64,000 nucleotides of DNA from NCBI RefSeq assembly GCF_004770905.1, contig NZ_RQHT01000003.1:1-64000 (forward strand). Reading direction: 5' to 3'. A program made the position numbers and the translations under genes. A model generated the notes under the pieces. It was not told the origin of the DNA, did not search any database, and saw only the letters and a program-made list of their open reading frames with translations. The stretch is from Leptospira bandrabouensis (GTDB lineage: Bacteria > Spirochaetota > Leptospiria > Leptospirales > Leptospiraceae). This document shows positions 52,902 to 63,455 of the stretch, piece by piece. How positions within the stretch are numbered: position 1 is the first letter of the stretch; each line of letters begins with the position of its first letter.

Positions 52902-54042
52902 GTGAATTAAATATCGAATCAAGGATGGAGTTTGGTTCTTTCAATAGGGAAGAAACTAAAATCTCTGCCGCATACAAGCTATGAGTGAGACCTCTGGAAC
53001 CAAGTCCGTTTAATATTCCTACAGATTCATAATAGGGGATATACATCTTTTTTTTGTTACCTTTCAGAGAATCCTGATATTTCACAGATAAATCAAGTTT
53101 GGATAAGTTTGGCAATTTACCAACAACAGGATGTCGATCTTGTGATTGCGTTCGGTAACTCACTCTCGGTAAAAATTCTTGCGGATTTTGTTTTTCCCAC
53201 TGTGAAAAAAGATTTGGAAGTTTTTTGGATAACCCATCCCACAAAATTTCTGTTTCTTCGGGTCTTGGATTTTCTTCTAGTTTGAATTCATCAAAGGTAG
53301 CACCTAATACTTGGAATCCGTTTATGGCTGGTGTGATATAATCGCCGTAAAGAATTCCGTGGGCATTGGTGGGATTTTGTTCAGGGAATTTTAGAATTTG
53401 TCCTCTTACTTTTTTTAAGGGCATCCAGGCCAAATGTGGATCTTCTGCAAATTGGTAACCTTGTGTTAAAAATAAATAATCACATTCGATTTGACCATTT
53501 GTCGTTTGGCAGATAACCTTTGTTGCGTTCTCTGATTCTTCCCAATTTACTAACTTAGAAGAATATTGGATTTTTGGATCGGATAGAATGATTATTTGTT
53601 TGGTGAGGTCCACTGGGGATACAGATTTTCCTACTGGGAAAAAAATGGCAGGGAGGTTTGAAAAAGGTTCCACACTCTCTTTTGCTATGTGACTAGGAAT
53701 TTGGTGTGAGAGGATTGCATTCGAATAACGATCGTAAGCTTCTTTAGAATCTAATAAAAAGTAAATCCCATCTACATGAGGGACCAGGTTTTTTAAATGG
53801 AATTTTTCCCAAACAGAGAGGAAATATAGAAAGGCTGCTAGGGAAAATTCTGATTCGGCTAGTTTGTGTTTGGTGAGAAATGGATAAACCACTCCAATCG
53901 GATTCCCACTTGCATGTTTTGCGGGGCCCGTGTCTGCCTCGAGTAAAATCGTTTCTATATTTCTTTGTTTTAGCGCCAAACAAATGCTCGCTCCAGCAAT
54001 TCCTGCTCCTACGACAACAGCAGTTTTATTTTGTTTTTGCAT
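52849..54042 (-). CDS. mnmC: FAD-dependent tRNA cmnm5s2U oxidoreductase (MnmC C-domain type)
   Basis: The 397 residues correspond to the C-terminal half of E. coli MnmC, which removes the carboxymethyl group from cmnm5s2U34 of tRNA to give nm5s2U. It is a DAO-type FAD enzyme: dinucleotide motif VVVGAGIAGASICLAL, LEAD at the end of the second strand, GNPIGVVYPFL, and C-terminal YESVGILNGLGSRGLTHSLYAA. The partner methyltransferase MnmD is encoded one base upstream, so the enzyme is split into two genes. It overlaps lpxK by 53 bases, tail to tail. Confidence 0.88.
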   Translation of the reverse strand: MQKQNKTAVVVGAGIAGASICLALKQRNIETILLEADTGPAKHASGNPIGVVYPFLTKHKLAESEFSLAAFLYFLSVWEKFHLKNLVPHVDGIYFLLDSKEAYDRYSNAILSHQIPSHIAKESVEPFSNLPAIFFPVGKSVSPVDLTKQIIILSDPKIQYSSKLVNWEESENATKVICQTTNGQIECDYLFLTQGYQFAEDPHLAWMPLKKVRGQILKFPEQNPTNAHGILYGDYITPAINGFQVLGATFDEFKLEENPRPEETEILWDGLSKKLPNLFSQWEKQNPQEFLPRVSYRTQSQDRHPVVGKLPNLSKLDLSVKYQDSLKGNKKKMYIPYYESVGILNGLGSRGLTHSLYAAEILVSSLLKEPNSILDSIFNSLKPDRFLIRMWKREQLT

Positions 54043-54043
54043 T

Positions 54044-54790
54044 TTATTTTAAATATCCAGTGATCATTTCTCGTTTGCGACCAAATCCTTTTTTCTTTTC
54101 CACAACAAATCCAAGTTCTTTTAGATTCCTACGTAAAAAACCGGCCGAAGAAAAAGTGGCAAAACTTGTGCCAGGGTTTGATTTTTTTTGTATCTCTTTG
54201 AGTGTATCGGAAGACCACATATCAGGATTTTTCCCCGGAGAAAATCCATCCAAATACCAAGAATGGATTTTTGGAAACTGAGGTAAACAGAATCCAACAT
54301 CCCCAAAAAACACTTGTAAGGTGAATGTGCTTTGGTTGGAACTATGGGTCCATGTGTAAGTCCATAAGTTTTGTGTTCGGTCATCGGCCCAAAGTTTTAT
54401 GGCAGATTCGTAAGAGCAAAGTAAATCTTCAAACCATAGTGTTTTGTTCGGATAACTTTTGTTTAATGTTAGTAAAATATCTCGTTTTAAAGGAAATCCT
54501 TCTAAGCTAATAAATGTAACCAGGGAAGGATTGGATAAGGACTTCCAAAAATCCAGTGTTACAAATACATTGAGTCCAGATCCAAAACCTAATTCGCCTA
54601 TATAAAAAATAGAATGGTCTTTTTTTGCCAGTTTGGATGGGATTTGGTTCCCTTCTAAGAACACATAACTCGATTCTTCCCATCCCCCTTGTTTTGAAAA
54701 ATACACATCGTCAAACAAAAGGGAAACGGGAACCCCATCTTTGAGTTCGATTTCGTTTTTCGGATTTTCGGGGGAGGGGTCTTTTTCCAT
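54044..54790 (-). CDS. mnmD: tRNA nm5s2U methyltransferase MnmD
   Basis: Methylates nm5s2U34 to mnm5s2U34 with S-adenosylmethionine, following the oxidoreductase. The 248-residue protein has the SAM loop IGELGFGSGLNVFVTLDFW, WADDRTQ, and YLDGFSPGKNPDMWS, the DUF752 signature. The ATG at 54790 begins close to EIELKDGVPVSLLFDDVYFS, the usual family N terminus; the frame stays open to 54925 but the extra residues are not family-like. Only 196 bases separate it from divergent flhF. Confidence 0.9.
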   Translation of the reverse strand: MEKDPSPENPKNEIELKDGVPVSLLFDDVYFSKQGGWEESSYVFLEGNQIPSKLAKKDHSIFYIGELGFGSGLNVFVTLDFWKSLSNPSLVTFISLEGFPLKRDILLTLNKSYPNKTLWFEDLLCSYESAIKLWADDRTQNLWTYTWTHSSNQSTFTLQVFFGDVGFCLPQFPKIHSWYLDGFSPGKNPDMWSSDTLKEIQKKSNPGTSFATFSSAGFLRRNLKELGFVVEKKKGFGRKREMITGYLK

Positions 54791-54986
54791 CGGGAGTCTA
54801 TCCCCATCTTTCCGGTCCTGGCCTTCGTTGGAAACCGAATCTTTCCCGAAGTCACAACGGAGAGGGAAACAAAGCTTTCCTGCTCTTAAAAAAACGCGAA
54901 ATTTTCTGAAATTATTATGTCTCATAAAAAAGACTTTCCAAAAGGAGGGTACTCTTCATATTTTTCCCAGGTTCGGGGGAAATTCT

Positions 54987-56318
54987 ATGGATTTTGTAAA
55001 AATCCGAGGCAAAGACTTACAAGACTGCATCATGCAGATGAAAATGAAATACGGTCCAGAGGCTCACCTCTACGACCAAAGAGTGATCACCGAAGGTGGA
55101 CTTTTTGGTACGGGGCTTATGGCCCAACGGATGTATGAAATTGATGTAGGTGTCCCTGAAAAACAAAATTCCAAAGAGAGAATTGAACGTAAGTTAAAGG
55201 ACCTCAAAGAACTCATCAAACAAAAACAAAGAACAGAATCCTTACCTGAATCAGGTCTTGTGAGCATTGGTGCAAACCAAACATCACAAGGGCCATCCTC
55301 CCATCGCAAAAAAAATATCGATGGCGTTCGTCCATTTTCGGAGCGCCGTCGTAGACAAAATCCCCCTGTTTACGAATTGGAAACTTTAGAAGAGAGACCG
55401 GTTGGGTTATCGATTTCAGAAGCAAAAGATTCCATTTTGGAAGTTCCCGTACCTTCTAAACAACAAATTCCAGAACGGCACCCACATATCCAAAAACTCA
55501 TAGATCGTTTGTTAAACGAAGGATTGTCTTCTGGATTTTTGGAAGAGATGGCCATTGCATTGGAACGCAGGTTATCGGCAGTGGATCTCACAAGGTATGC
55601 CAATGTAACCGACAAAGCTGTTACTTACTTAGAAGAAAGAATTCAAATTGATTCTGATTTGTTTAGTGGAACTCCTCGTGGAAAACGAAAGGTGATTTTT
55701 TTTGTAGGACCAACTGGATCCGGAAAAACCACATCCATTGCAAAACTAGCTGCAAAGTACAGTTTGCACATGGGAAAAAAAGTATCCCTATATACAACTG
55801 ACAACTACAGAATTGCAGCCATCGACCAACTTAAATTTTATGCAGATGCAATGGGTTTACCGTTCTATGCCGCAAAAGACCTTCGTAAAATGAAAGAGAC
55901 CATTGTCCGAGATGGGTCCGAACTCATTTTGGTAGATACCGCAGGTTACTCCCACAGAAAGTCAGAAAACTTAGAAAAACTTCAGGAATTCTACCAAGTT
56001 TTTGGGGAAAAGGATTATATTGAAACCATCCTTGTTCTTTCCTCCACGGTTTCCAAAGACAACGCACTGGCTGTGGCAAACGCGTATGAGTCGGTAGGTT
56101 ATAAAAGAATTTTATTAACGAAGCTGGATGAAGCAGAATTTTTAGGTTCTGTAGTGGAATTAGCCGATACTATTCACAGGGAATTCGCATTTTTAAGTGT
56201 AGGCCAGGATGTTCCTTTTGATATCCTAAATGCCTCGAAAAAACATCTTGCCGAATGTGTGATTTTTCCTGAAAAATTGAAAGGGATAGCGGGCGAGGTC
56301 TTCGAAAAGACCGTGTAA
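54987..56318 (+). CDS. flhF: Flagellar biosynthesis GTPase FlhF
   Basis: SRP-type GTPase that sets flagellar number and placement at the cell pole. The 443 residues comprise an N-terminal B domain ([24 protein letters not shown]), a linker, the N domain (about 165-230) and the G domain with Walker [10 protein letters not shown] (241-249), the [18 protein letters not shown] block, DTAGYSHR and [13 protein letters not shown] 54987 follows GGGGGAA by 5 bases. It begins the flhF-flhG operon. In spirochaetes FlhF helps set up subpolar periplasmic flagella. Confidence 0.95.
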   Translation: MDFVKIRGKDLQDCIMQMKMKYGPEAHLYDQRVITEGGLFGTGLMAQRMYEIDVGVPEKQNSKERIERKLKDLKELIKQKQRTESLPESGLVSIGANQTSQGPSSHRKKNIDGVRPFSERRRRQNPPVYELETLEERPVGLSISEAKDSILEVPVPSKQQIPERHPHIQKLIDRLLNEGLSSGFLEEMAIALERRLSAVDLTRYANVTDKAVTYLEERIQIDSDLFSGTPRGKRKVIFFVGPTGSGKTTSIAKLAAKYSLHMGKKVSLYTTDNYRIAAIDQLKFYADAMGLPFYAAKDLRKMKETIVRDGSELILVDTAGYSHRKSENLEKLQEFYQVFGEKDYIETILVLSSTVSKDNALAVANAYESVGYKRILLTKLDEAEFLGSVVELADTIHREFAFLSVGQDVPFDILNASKKHLAECVIFPEKLKGIAGEVFEKTV

Positions 56319-56352
56319 CAAGCATCGTTATCCTGATGATCTAGGGGTAACG

Positions 56353-57276
56353 ATGGACCAAGCTGCAAATCTTAGAAAGCTCACGGAATCTGGTGCTGGA
56401 TTAAAACTTGTACAACCCCAGGATACAGCTAAAAAAACGAAAATCATCGCGGTAGCTTCCGGGAAAGGGGGAGTGGGCAAAAGTACTGTTTCTGTCAACC
56501 TTGCCATCTCCATCGCAAAAACAGGACTTAAAGTTTTAATCTTCGATGGTGACTTGGGTCTTGCCAATGTAAACGTCCTTCTTGGGATCATTCCGAAATA
56601 TAATTTATACCATGTCGTCAAAGGCCATAAATCTCTAAAAGACATTGTCATTTCCACTCCAGAAGGTGTGGACATCATTGCAGGAGCTTCTGGGTATTCC
56701 CAACTGGCAAACCTGAATGAAACACAAAGAAACAATTTAATCAAAGGATTTGCTGAGCTCGATCGTTATGATGTGATGATCATAGACACTGGTGCTGGAA
56801 TTTCTGCCAATGTCATAGGGCTTGTGATGCCTGCCGATGAAGTGATTGTTGTGACCACTCCAGAACCCACATCCATCACTGACTCTTATGGCCTAATCAA
56901 ATCGATTGTTTCCCAATCCAAAGACAAAAACCTCAAAATCATCGTGAACCGGGTACGATCTGCCATTGAAGGAAAAAAAGTAGCCGACCGGGTGATTGAT
57001 ATCTCGGGTCAATTTTTGGAAGTCCAAGTGGAAAACTTAGGATTTATTTTCCAAGATGAAGAAGTCGAAAAATCCATTCGGGAACAAAAACCATTCATTA
57101 TCGGGGCACCACGTTCCAAAGCCGCAGCCTGTTTGACTCGGGTCACACACACCCTCTTACAAACCGAAGGTGGTTATAGTGACGAGGAAGGACTCACCGG
57201 TTTCTTCAAAAAATTCTTTAGCTTTGTGGATTTCAAAGAGAAAGAAATGGAAGAGAAAATGGAGGAAGACAACTAA
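56353..57276 (+). CDS. flhG: MinD-like ATPase FlhG (FleN/YlxH)
   Basis: Partner and regulator of FlhF; a 307-residue ParA/MinD ATPase. The deviant Walker A KGGVGKST lies at 38-45, after an N-terminal stretch DQAANLRKL that activates FlhF GTPase in homologues. [15 protein letters not shown] and [12 protein letters not shown] complete the active site, and [16 protein letters not shown] is typical of FlhG. It lies 34 bases after flhF and ends exactly where the next gene begins. Confidence 0.95.
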   Translation: MDQAANLRKLTESGAGLKLVQPQDTAKKTKIIAVASGKGGVGKSTVSVNLAISIAKTGLKVLIFDGDLGLANVNVLLGIIPKYNLYHVVKGHKSLKDIVISTPEGVDIIAGASGYSQLANLNETQRNNLIKGFAELDRYDVMIIDTGAGISANVIGLVMPADEVIVVTTPEPTSITDSYGLIKSIVSQSKDKNLKIIVNRVRSAIEGKKVADRVIDISGQFLEVQVENLGFIFQDEEVEKSIREQKPFIIGAPRSKAAACLTRVTHTLLQTEGGYSDEEGLTGFFKKFFSFVDFKEKEMEEKMEEDN

Positions 57277-57753
57277 GTGCAGATCGGATTTGTACTGGGA
57301 TTTGCGGTTCTTGGGGCCGTGATTAGCGCCGTATGTGGGTTTCTTGTTGGAAACCGTCTTGGTTATATCTTTTTTGTCTCTCTCATCTCCACATTTGCTT
57401 TTGGAGGACTTGGTTTTGGGGTATTTTCTGTCTTACAAAAGAAAGTTCCTGAATTTTTAGAATTTTTAAGTACCTTTTCCATCGGTGGTTTCGGAAGGGG
57501 CGAAGGTCATTCCGAAGAATTTGACCAGGAACATGGGGGAATGGAATCTTCTCGTTCTGAGTCAGCAGGTTCCGATGATTTTGGAGTCCAACCTGTCGGT
57601 GATGCCGCCATGGATGCAAAACTTGCTATGGCAAAGTCTGGAAAATTCGGAGATCATATCATTGTGGATAAAATTGCGATCAAAAACGAGCCAAAACTCA
57701 TGGCTGAGGCCATTCGCACCATGATGGCTAAGGATGATCCACAAGACGGTTGA
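57277..57753 (+). CDS. Small membrane protein of the flhF operon
   Basis: A 158-residue protein with GTG start directly after flhG. Two hydrophobic segments (about 2-22 and 28-52, rich in Gly and Ala) are followed by an acidic, Gly/Ser-rich stretch (GFGRGEGHSEEFDQEHGGMES) and a C-terminal block (AMAKSGKFGDHIIVDKIAIKNEPKLMAEAIRTMMAKD). I do not recognise a family. Position suggests a role in flagellar assembly or envelope placement. No stop-to-start gap supports coupling to flhG. Confidence 0.7.
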   Translation: MQIGFVLGFAVLGAVISAVCGFLVGNRLGYIFFVSLISTFAFGGLGFGVFSVLQKKVPEFLEFLSTFSIGGFGRGEGHSEEFDQEHGGMESSRSESAGSDDFGVQPVGDAAMDAKLAMAKSGKFGDHIIVDKIAIKNEPKLMAEAIRTMMAKDDPQDG

Positions 57754-57855
57754 AAAATTACCGTTTTTAGAGGACATAAGAAAAAATCCTCTTGTAATTT
57801 CCCTTTCTATACGATTTTTTCTATAAAGTAAAGAGATTCCGTACTTCGGTTCCCT

Positions 57856-58656
57856 ATGTCAAGATTGCTAGACAAATACAATCAGTTTGATGAGACAGAT
57901 CTTTGGAAAAAATACCGTGTCACAAAGGATGCGGAGATCCGAAGTTACCTTGTCGAAAAATATTCTCCTCTCGTCAAACACGTGGCAGGACGAATCGCCA
58001 TCGGTATGCCTCAAAACGTAGAATTTGAGGATTTGGTCAGTTACGGCGTCTTTGGTCTGTTAGACGCTATTGAGAAGTTTGACCCTTCACGCGAAATTAA
58101 ATTCAAAACTTATGCAATGACTCGTATACGCGGGTCCATCTTTGACGAACTTAGAAGTGTGGATTGGATCCCTCGTTCCATCCGTCAAAAAGCAAAACAA
58201 CTCGAAAACATCATTGCCATGCTTGAGAACAAGGAAGGCAAAAAAGTAGAAGATGAAGAGATCGCCAAAGAACTCGGAGTCTCTATGGAAGAGTATAATT
58301 CACTTCTTGCAAAACTATCGGGAACCTCTCTTGTTTCTCTCAATGATATTTGGTTTCTAGGTGATGAGAACGATGAAGTTTCTTTTATGGAAACCCTTGA
58401 ATCTCCGATGAATATGAATCCTGACAATATCATCGAAAAAGAAGAAATCAAAAACGTAATTGTAGAAGCCATCCAATCACTTCCAGAAAAAGAAAAAAAA
58501 GTAATCGTACTTTATTATTATGAAGACCTCACCTTAAAAGAAATTGGTGAAGTTTTGGAAGTTACGGAATCAAGAATTTCGCAGCTTCATACAAAAGCAG
58601 TCGCAAGACTTCGCAGCAAACTCTCTAAAGTAAAATCCGCGATCCAGAAAAGGTAA
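57856..58656 (+). CDS. fliA: Sigma-28 factor FliA/WhiG
   Basis: Directs transcription of late flagellar and chemotaxis genes. The 266 residues include sigma region 2 ([41 protein letters not shown], then [24 protein letters not shown]), region 3 ([20 protein letters not shown]) and region 4 with the [25 protein letters not shown]. The strength of the RSVDWIPR motif is diagnostic of the sigma-28/WhiG group. It starts 102 bases after the preceding gene and is followed 6 bases later by the FapA gene. Confidence 0.96.
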   Translation: MSRLLDKYNQFDETDLWKKYRVTKDAEIRSYLVEKYSPLVKHVAGRIAIGMPQNVEFEDLVSYGVFGLLDAIEKFDPSREIKFKTYAMTRIRGSIFDELRSVDWIPRSIRQKAKQLENIIAMLENKEGKKVEDEEIAKELGVSMEEYNSLLAKLSGTSLVSLNDIWFLGDENDEVSFMETLESPMNMNPDNIIEKEEIKNVIVEAIQSLPEKEKKVIVLYYYEDLTLKEIGEVLEVTESRISQLHTKAVARLRSKLSKVKSAIQKR

Positions 58657-58662
58657 ACAGAT

Positions 58663-60654
58663 ATGTCGCTCACTGAATTTCTTACAGAGGAACTGAAAGA
58701 GTTCGATCGTAAGGAAAAAGAACAAGTGGAAGTCATTGCCGATACCATAGAAGAGTGTCTGGCAATTGCATCGCAGCACTTGGGTCGCAAAGTTCATGAG
58801 ATCGATTATACGGTTTTAAAAAGAGGAAAAAAATCCTTATTCTTTTCTGAACCTTATCATATTCGTGCCTCCATCATTCCCGATGACATGTTATTAGATG
58901 AACTAAGTCTTTTGGATGAACATCTAACGGGTGGTAGCGGGAAATTAGTTTCCAAAGATTTAAAAGAACTGGTCACTCCCAAAAACAAAGATGGTCGCGT
59001 TACCGTTAAGATATATAGAACCGGTGTTTTTTTAACTGTTTATCCCCCTACTGGTGAAGGATTGGAAATGACTATGGCTGATGTATCCAAGAAACTTTCG
59101 TTTCGCGGAGTCGCCGGTGTTGATCAAAACCTAATTAATAAAATTCTCAAAGAGAAGAAGGGTGAACCAGTTCTCATATCGAATCAGAAACCAAAAGCCG
59201 GAAATGACTCTAGTTGCAACGTAGAAATTGCCCAAGAAAATATGCGTGCCTTTGTCACTGTGTTTCCCGCAAGGCCAGGTGGTCGTGATTTAGAGGTTTC
59301 CGATGTTGTGGCCGCCCTCAAAGGGATGGGTGTGGCTCACGGATTAAAAGAAGATGAAATCAGAAGGTGTTTGGATGAAGACATTCATAACAAACCTTTT
59401 ATTGGGGCAGAGGGTGATTTCCCGGTAAACGGAAAAAATGCGGAAATCAAATACTATGTTCGCACCGAAAAGAAAATCAACTTCAAGGAAGATCAGTCGG
59501 GCCGCGTCGATTACAAAGACTTAGATATGATCGAAAACGTTGTCGTGGGACAACTGTTAGCCGAAAAAATCCCTGCCGAAAAAGGAAAATTTGGGCGCAA
59601 TTTATTTGGAATGGTATTACCTGCCAAAGATGGTTTGGATACCGAACTCAAACAAGGAAAAGGTACTATTTTGTCGGAAGACAAAATGCGACTCACAGCA
59701 GAGGTCAACGGCCAGGTGTTATATGCTGCAGGTAGACTTTCTGTGGAAACCGTTTACCGTATCAATGGAGATGTGGGAGTTCGTACTGGTAATGTTACCT
59801 TCCTTGGTTCTATCATCATCACAGGAAACGTGGAAGACAATTATTCTGTGAAAGCCGCAGGTAATATTGAAATTTATGGAACAGTCCAAAAAGCCATTGT
59901 GGAAGCCGATGGCGATATCATTGTCCGCCAAGGGGTGACGGGAAGAGAAGAAGCACGTGTGGAATCCACAGGCGGAAACATTGTCGCTAAGTTCATCCAA
60001 AACGCCACTTGTATTACCGAAAAAGACATCATCGTCCAAGAAGGAATTTTACATTCCCATCTCATGGCAGGTGGTAAGGTTTCTTGTAAAGGAAAACGGG
60101 GACAAATTGTGGGGGGAACCATCCAAGCGGCCCAACTCATTTCTGCTAAAATCATTGGCTCACAAGCCAACCCACAAACCGACCTCATTGTGGGAAATAA
60201 CCCGAAGATCCTCAAACAGATCCAGGAATACGAAGAAAAGCGAAAAGAGAACCAGGACAAACTGGACCAACTCACAAAAACGATGCGAACTCTCAAAGCG
60301 AGAAAAGAAGCCGATCCTGCCAGTTTTACGGCCGAACAGGACGCTCATTTGCAAAAATTGGACGCAGGAACAAAGAAACTCGAAAAACGCATCGCAGAGG
60401 CAGGAAAGGACATCCAAACACTTACCGAATATATGGACGAACAGGCGGCGAATGGGCGTATTTCGGTCGAGAAGACCATTTTCCCGGGAGTTACCATCCG
60501 TATCCGCAATGCTGAGTTTAAACTCCGTCACGAGACAAAGGCAAAGACTTTCTACGAAGAGGAATCCCAGGTCCGCAGTGCTCCTTACGAAGATCCAGAC
60601 GAAACGAAAAATGACTGGAGAAAAAAGAGAGGCCGTGGTAAGTCTAAGAATTAG
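58663..60654 (+). CDS. FapA/DUF342 family protein with Jag-N-like domain
   Basis: A 663-residue cytoplasmic protein. The N terminus ([31 protein letters not shown]) matches the Jag_N/KhpB-type domain. The centre (about 90-470) has the FapA core with beta-helix repeats ([43 protein letters not shown]). A charged coiled coil (about 520-600) and a basic tail ([10 protein letters not shown]) end it. FapA is required for polar flagellar assembly in Vibrio; the place beside fliA here agrees with a flagellar role. It follows fliA by 6 bases. Confidence 0.88.
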   Translation: MSLTEFLTEELKEFDRKEKEQVEVIADTIEECLAIASQHLGRKVHEIDYTVLKRGKKSLFFSEPYHIRASIIPDDMLLDELSLLDEHLTGGSGKLVSKDLKELVTPKNKDGRVTVKIYRTGVFLTVYPPTGEGLEMTMADVSKKLSFRGVAGVDQNLINKILKEKKGEPVLISNQKPKAGNDSSCNVEIAQENMRAFVTVFPARPGGRDLEVSDVVAALKGMGVAHGLKEDEIRRCLDEDIHNKPFIGAEGDFPVNGKNAEIKYYVRTEKKINFKEDQSGRVDYKDLDMIENVVVGQLLAEKIPAEKGKFGRNLFGMVLPAKDGLDTELKQGKGTILSEDKMRLTAEVNGQVLYAAGRLSVETVYRINGDVGVRTGNVTFLGSIIITGNVEDNYSVKAAGNIEIYGTVQKAIVEADGDIIVRQGVTGREEARVESTGGNIVAKFIQNATCITEKDIIVQEGILHSHLMAGGKVSCKGKRGQIVGGTIQAAQLISAKIIGSQANPQTDLIVGNNPKILKQIQEYEEKRKENQDKLDQLTKTMRTLKARKEADPASFTAEQDAHLQKLDAGTKKLEKRIAEAGKDIQTLTEYMDEQAANGRISVEKTIFPGVTIRIRNAEFKLRHETKAKTFYEEESQVRSAPYEDPDETKNDWRKKRGRGKSKN

Positions 60655-60665
60655 GAGGGATTTCG

Positions 60666-60956
60666 ATGATTCTCAACGAAAACTTCGCAAGTCTCACGCA
60701 CCACTACGATTTTGCACGTAGGGCCCAGGCAGAGAATCCCTTCACCCACCAAAACCAGGTGGTAGAATTGCAAAAGGTTGTGTTCCAAACCCAAAACCGA
60801 GCTCAAACGGTACCCGATCCAAAATCAGGAAACCAGAGTTCGGCGGCGAAACCGAAACAAGATAAAGAAAATTCGGTTTATGCTTATTCCAAAGAGGGAG
60901 TCATTTTTGACCGACCTGGTTTGGAAAGAGGATCTCGTTTTGATTTAAAAGTTTAA
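60666..60956 (+). CDS. Small basic protein of unknown function
   Basis: A 96-residue protein with strong ribosome binding site (AGGAGGG, 6 bases before the ATG). It has no signal or membrane segment; the sequence is Gln-, Asn- and Lys-rich with HHYDFARRAQ near the N terminus and SKEGVIFDRPGLERGSRFDLKV at the C terminus. No domain is recognised. It begins 11 bases after the FapA gene and is likely part of the same transcript. Confidence 0.65.
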   Translation: MILNENFASLTHHYDFARRAQAENPFTHQNQVVELQKVVFQTQNRAQTVPDPKSGNQSSAAKPKQDKENSVYAYSKEGVIFDRPGLERGSRFDLKV

Positions 60957-61003
60957 AGTTCTCACTCCGGAATGTTGTTGGAAATGTTCTGCAGGAGAAT
61001 GTC

Positions 61004-61879
61004 ATGGAACTCTTTTCCCTTGTTCTAATTAATTTATTATTTTGTGGGATGATGTATGTCTTCATCTCAGCAAAAGTCCAAAAAGCAGTCTCAGAGTATT
61101 ACGATAAAAAATTAAACCGTGCTATTGATATGGCCACCCAAGAAACCATACGAGAGTTAGATGCTACAGTGGCAGTCATCGAATCTAAAATGGTGGCTCT
61201 TCGTTCTATGATGGAACGAGGTGAAGTATTGGTAAAAGAATTCAAACATTACCAGTCCACGGGTCTTTCGATGAAATCTGAGTTAATTCCAGAACCAAAC
61301 CTAGGAGAAGAACCGATTCTTGATCTGAAAGAACAAAGAACAGGGATTGGCAAAATTTACCAAGCTAATCAAATTCCGGTTCCAAGTGATGACGTAGAAA
61401 CGACAGAAGGTGCCGTGAACCAAGCCTTTGGAAAATTGGGAAAGGCAGTGAAAGGGATTTTTGGGATGGAACAAATCCAATCACCATCTGTAGAAGCTAT
61501 CGATAATTTAGAAGTTCCTACTTTTCAACCTAAGATGAATTATACGGTAGGTGGAAATCCATTTACTGAAGAAAAACCAACGGAAGCGATTCGAAACGAA
61601 CTAACAGAAGGATCTAAAAAAAGAGAATTCTTAAACGAAGTTTCAAAAGCAAATGATCCAGCATTTGCGTCTTATCAAAAAATGAATTTGGATAAAGTGG
61701 AACTATCGATTGAATCGGCACTAGAAGAACTTGCTCCTTCCGCAACGAAAATTGATAAAGTGGTGCATCTCATCAAAAAAGGATACAAACACGATGAAAT
61801 TTCAGAAGCCATGAATATTGGCATTCATGAAATTCATTTAATAGAAACGATTCGACTTGATCGATCTAGAAGAATCTAA
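61004..61879 (+). CDS. Membrane-anchored coiled-coil protein with C-terminal HTH-like motif
   Basis: A 291-residue protein. One N-terminal membrane helix (ELFSLVLINLLFCGMMYVFI) precedes a coiled region (KAVSEYYDKKLNRAIDMATQETIRELDATVAVIESKMVAL). The central part is Pro/Glu-rich and disordered, and the last 40 residues (KVVHLIKKGYKHDEISEAMNIGIHEIHLI) form an HTH-like motif of the DUF6115/sigma-region-4 kind seen in some motility-cluster proteins. AGGAG precedes the ATG. DNA binding is unlikely while membrane-anchored; protein interaction is the alternative. Confidence 0.65.
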   Translation: MELFSLVLINLLFCGMMYVFISAKVQKAVSEYYDKKLNRAIDMATQETIRELDATVAVIESKMVALRSMMERGEVLVKEFKHYQSTGLSMKSELIPEPNLGEEPILDLKEQRTGIGKIYQANQIPVPSDDVETTEGAVNQAFGKLGKAVKGIFGMEQIQSPSVEAIDNLEVPTFQPKMNYTVGGNPFTEEKPTEAIRNELTEGSKKREFLNEVSKANDPAFASYQKMNLDKVELSIESALEELAPSATKIDKVVHLIKKGYKHDEISEAMNIGIHEIHLIETIRLDRSRRI

Positions 61880-61891
61880 AAATATGTTTCC

Positions 61892-62176
61892 ATGTCTTCG
61901 TTTCCGGTACTCAATGTAGGATTTTCAAATGTAGTATTCGTTTCGAAAATTCTTACCATTCTCCAAGCGGATTCTGCTGGTGCCAAACGCCTTCGTTCGG
62001 AAGCAAAATCGGAAAGTAGACTCATTGATGCCACAGGTGGTCGCAAAACACGCTCTGTTCTTGTTTTAGATTCAGGACATATCCTTTTATCCGCCATTCG
62101 CCCAGAAAGTTTAGCCAAACGTTTAGAGTCAGGGGATAATCATTTTGCAGAAGGCGAAGAGGAGTCCGAAGATTGA
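61892..62176 (+). CDS. remA: RemA/DUF370 family DNA-binding regulator
   Basis: A 94-residue protein of the RemA (YlzA) family, which in Bacillus binds DNA and activates matrix genes. The pattern is well conserved: [64 protein letters not shown]. In many bacteria remA lies next to gmk, as here, where TTGA overlap couples the two. Its regulon in a spirochaete is not known; a housekeeping role is the alternative. Confidence 0.9.
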   Translation: MSSFPVLNVGFSNVVFVSKILTILQADSAGAKRLRSEAKSESRLIDATGGRKTRSVLVLDSGHILLSAIRPESLAKRLESGDNHFAEGEEESED

Positions 62177-62736
62177 ACGTTCGTCCTAATTTATACATAA
62201 TCTCTTCTGTGGCTGGTGGTGGAAAGTCGACGATCATCGCCGCTCTCCTTAAAGAAAATCCCGATTTTTATTTTTCTATTTCTTGTACCACAAGAGCACC
62301 AAGACCGGGGGATATCGAAGGGAAAACCTATTACTTTCTTTCGGTAGATGAGTTCAAAAAACGGATTGATGCGGATGATTTTTACGAATGGGCAGAAGTA
62401 CATGGAAACTACTATGGTACTCCCAAAGGCCCCATTCTCGATGCCATTCGTGACCATCGTGTTGCTCTTTTGGATTTAGATGTCCAAGGTGCCAAAACAG
62501 TAAAGGCATTGCGTCCAGAATCCGTGACTATTTTTATTGAACCACCTAGTAGAGAAATATGGATCGAAAGATTAATCCGCCGAGGGACTGATTCCCAAAC
62601 TAGTATTGAAAGAAGGATACAAAATGGGATCAAAGAATTGGAGGAAGCACCTAATTTTGATTATGTGGTGGTGAACGATCAGTTGGAAGATGCCATAAGA
62701 GAAGTAAAATCCATTTTGTATGGCATAAAAAAATAA
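62173..62736 (+). CDS. gmk: Guanylate kinase
   Basis: Phosphorylates GMP to GDP. The 187 residues include the P-loop [10 protein letters not shown] (Ala in place of the common Ser), the GMP-binding set [37 protein letters not shown] and [13 protein letters not shown]. It starts with TTG, overlapping the remA stop by 4 bases (TTGA). Length is normal for bacteria. Confidence 0.96.
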   Translation: MNVRPNLYIISSVAGGGKSTIIAALLKENPDFYFSISCTTRAPRPGDIEGKTYYFLSVDEFKKRIDADDFYEWAEVHGNYYGTPKGPILDAIRDHRVALLDLDVQGAKTVKALRPESVTIFIEPPSREIWIERLIRRGTDSQTSIERRIQNGIKELEEAPNFDYVVVNDQLEDAIREVKSILYGIKK

Positions 62737-62804
62737 AACTTTAAATCGGTTTGTTATCGATTCCTTTTATTACAGCAGAAAACTTTTAAATTAACGGCCC
62801 CTAA

Positions 62805-63455
62805 TTAAGGCTCGTCGTTATCTTCATCAATACTTTTGCCATAATTGGGAACATTTTTTGCTCCCGCATCCAACCATTTATTGGAAATCACTGACCTTCT
62901 TTCGGCAGGGAACAAAGTGAGTAGGTAAGTGGTAATGGTCTGTCTACCTTCTTCCTCGGCATCTCTATCCATTTGTTCGAACACTTCTATGATATCATAA
63001 TCAGGCCAATTGATTAACATATCTCTCGCTGATTCGGGTGGCATATTGGCAACTTTGTTTGCAAGTACCTTCACTTTTTCAGCGCGGGCATTGTCTTTTT
63101 TCAATTTGTCTGCCATTTCTTTTTCTTTACGTTGGATTCCTTCTTTGAGTTCTTCCAAACGTTCTTTATCTGCATTTAGAGATGAAGATTTTTCCTCTAA
63201 CTCACGTTTCATCTGTTCTAATTCTTCGCGGTCAGCGATGAGCCTTTCTTTTGCTTTTTCCATCTCCAACTTTTCTAGTTCCGTTGGTGAAAGTAAGTCT
63301 TGGTTAACAAGTCCTGCTTGTTTTTTTAAGAAAGGCAAATAGTCTTCTGCGTTGATAACCTGAAAGTAATCAAAAACAAAAAATCCAATGGCGATTAAGA
63401 AAAAAATAAGAACGATTAAAAAGAAGGATCTTGTGCTATCGGTTACACTTGCCAT
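62805..63455 (-). CDS. flbB: Periplasmic flagellar collar protein FlbB
   Basis: A 216-residue inner-membrane protein: one N-terminal helix (SFFLIVLIFFLIAIGFFVF, about 10-28), a long coiled coil (about 60-130, EKAKERLIADREELEQMKRELEEK), and a C-terminal MgtE-N/MotE-like domain (VANMPPESARDMLINWPDYDIIEVFEQMD). This architecture matches FlbB of Borrelia, the base protein of the spirochaetal flagellar collar, which helps stator assembly. It overlaps the stop of the upstream fliJ by one base (TAATG). Confidence 0.85.
   Translation of the reverse strand: MASVTDSTRSFFLIVLIFFLIAIGFFVFDYFQVINAEDYLPFLKKQAGLVNQDLLSPTELEKLEMEKAKERLIADREELEQMKRELEEKSSSLNADKERLEELKEGIQRKEKEMADKLKKDNARAEKVKVLANKVANMPPESARDMLINWPDYDIIEVFEQMDRDAEEEGRQTITTYLLTLFPAERRSVISNKWLDAGAKNVPNYGKSIDEDNDEP

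Noticed and set aside
59957..60721. Plus-strand frame of 254 codons inside the FapA gene
   Set aside because: Low-complexity Ser/Arg/Lys shadow of the FapA coding sequence.
62737..62804. Possible terminator after gmk
   Set aside because: AT-rich but no hairpin with a T-run was found.
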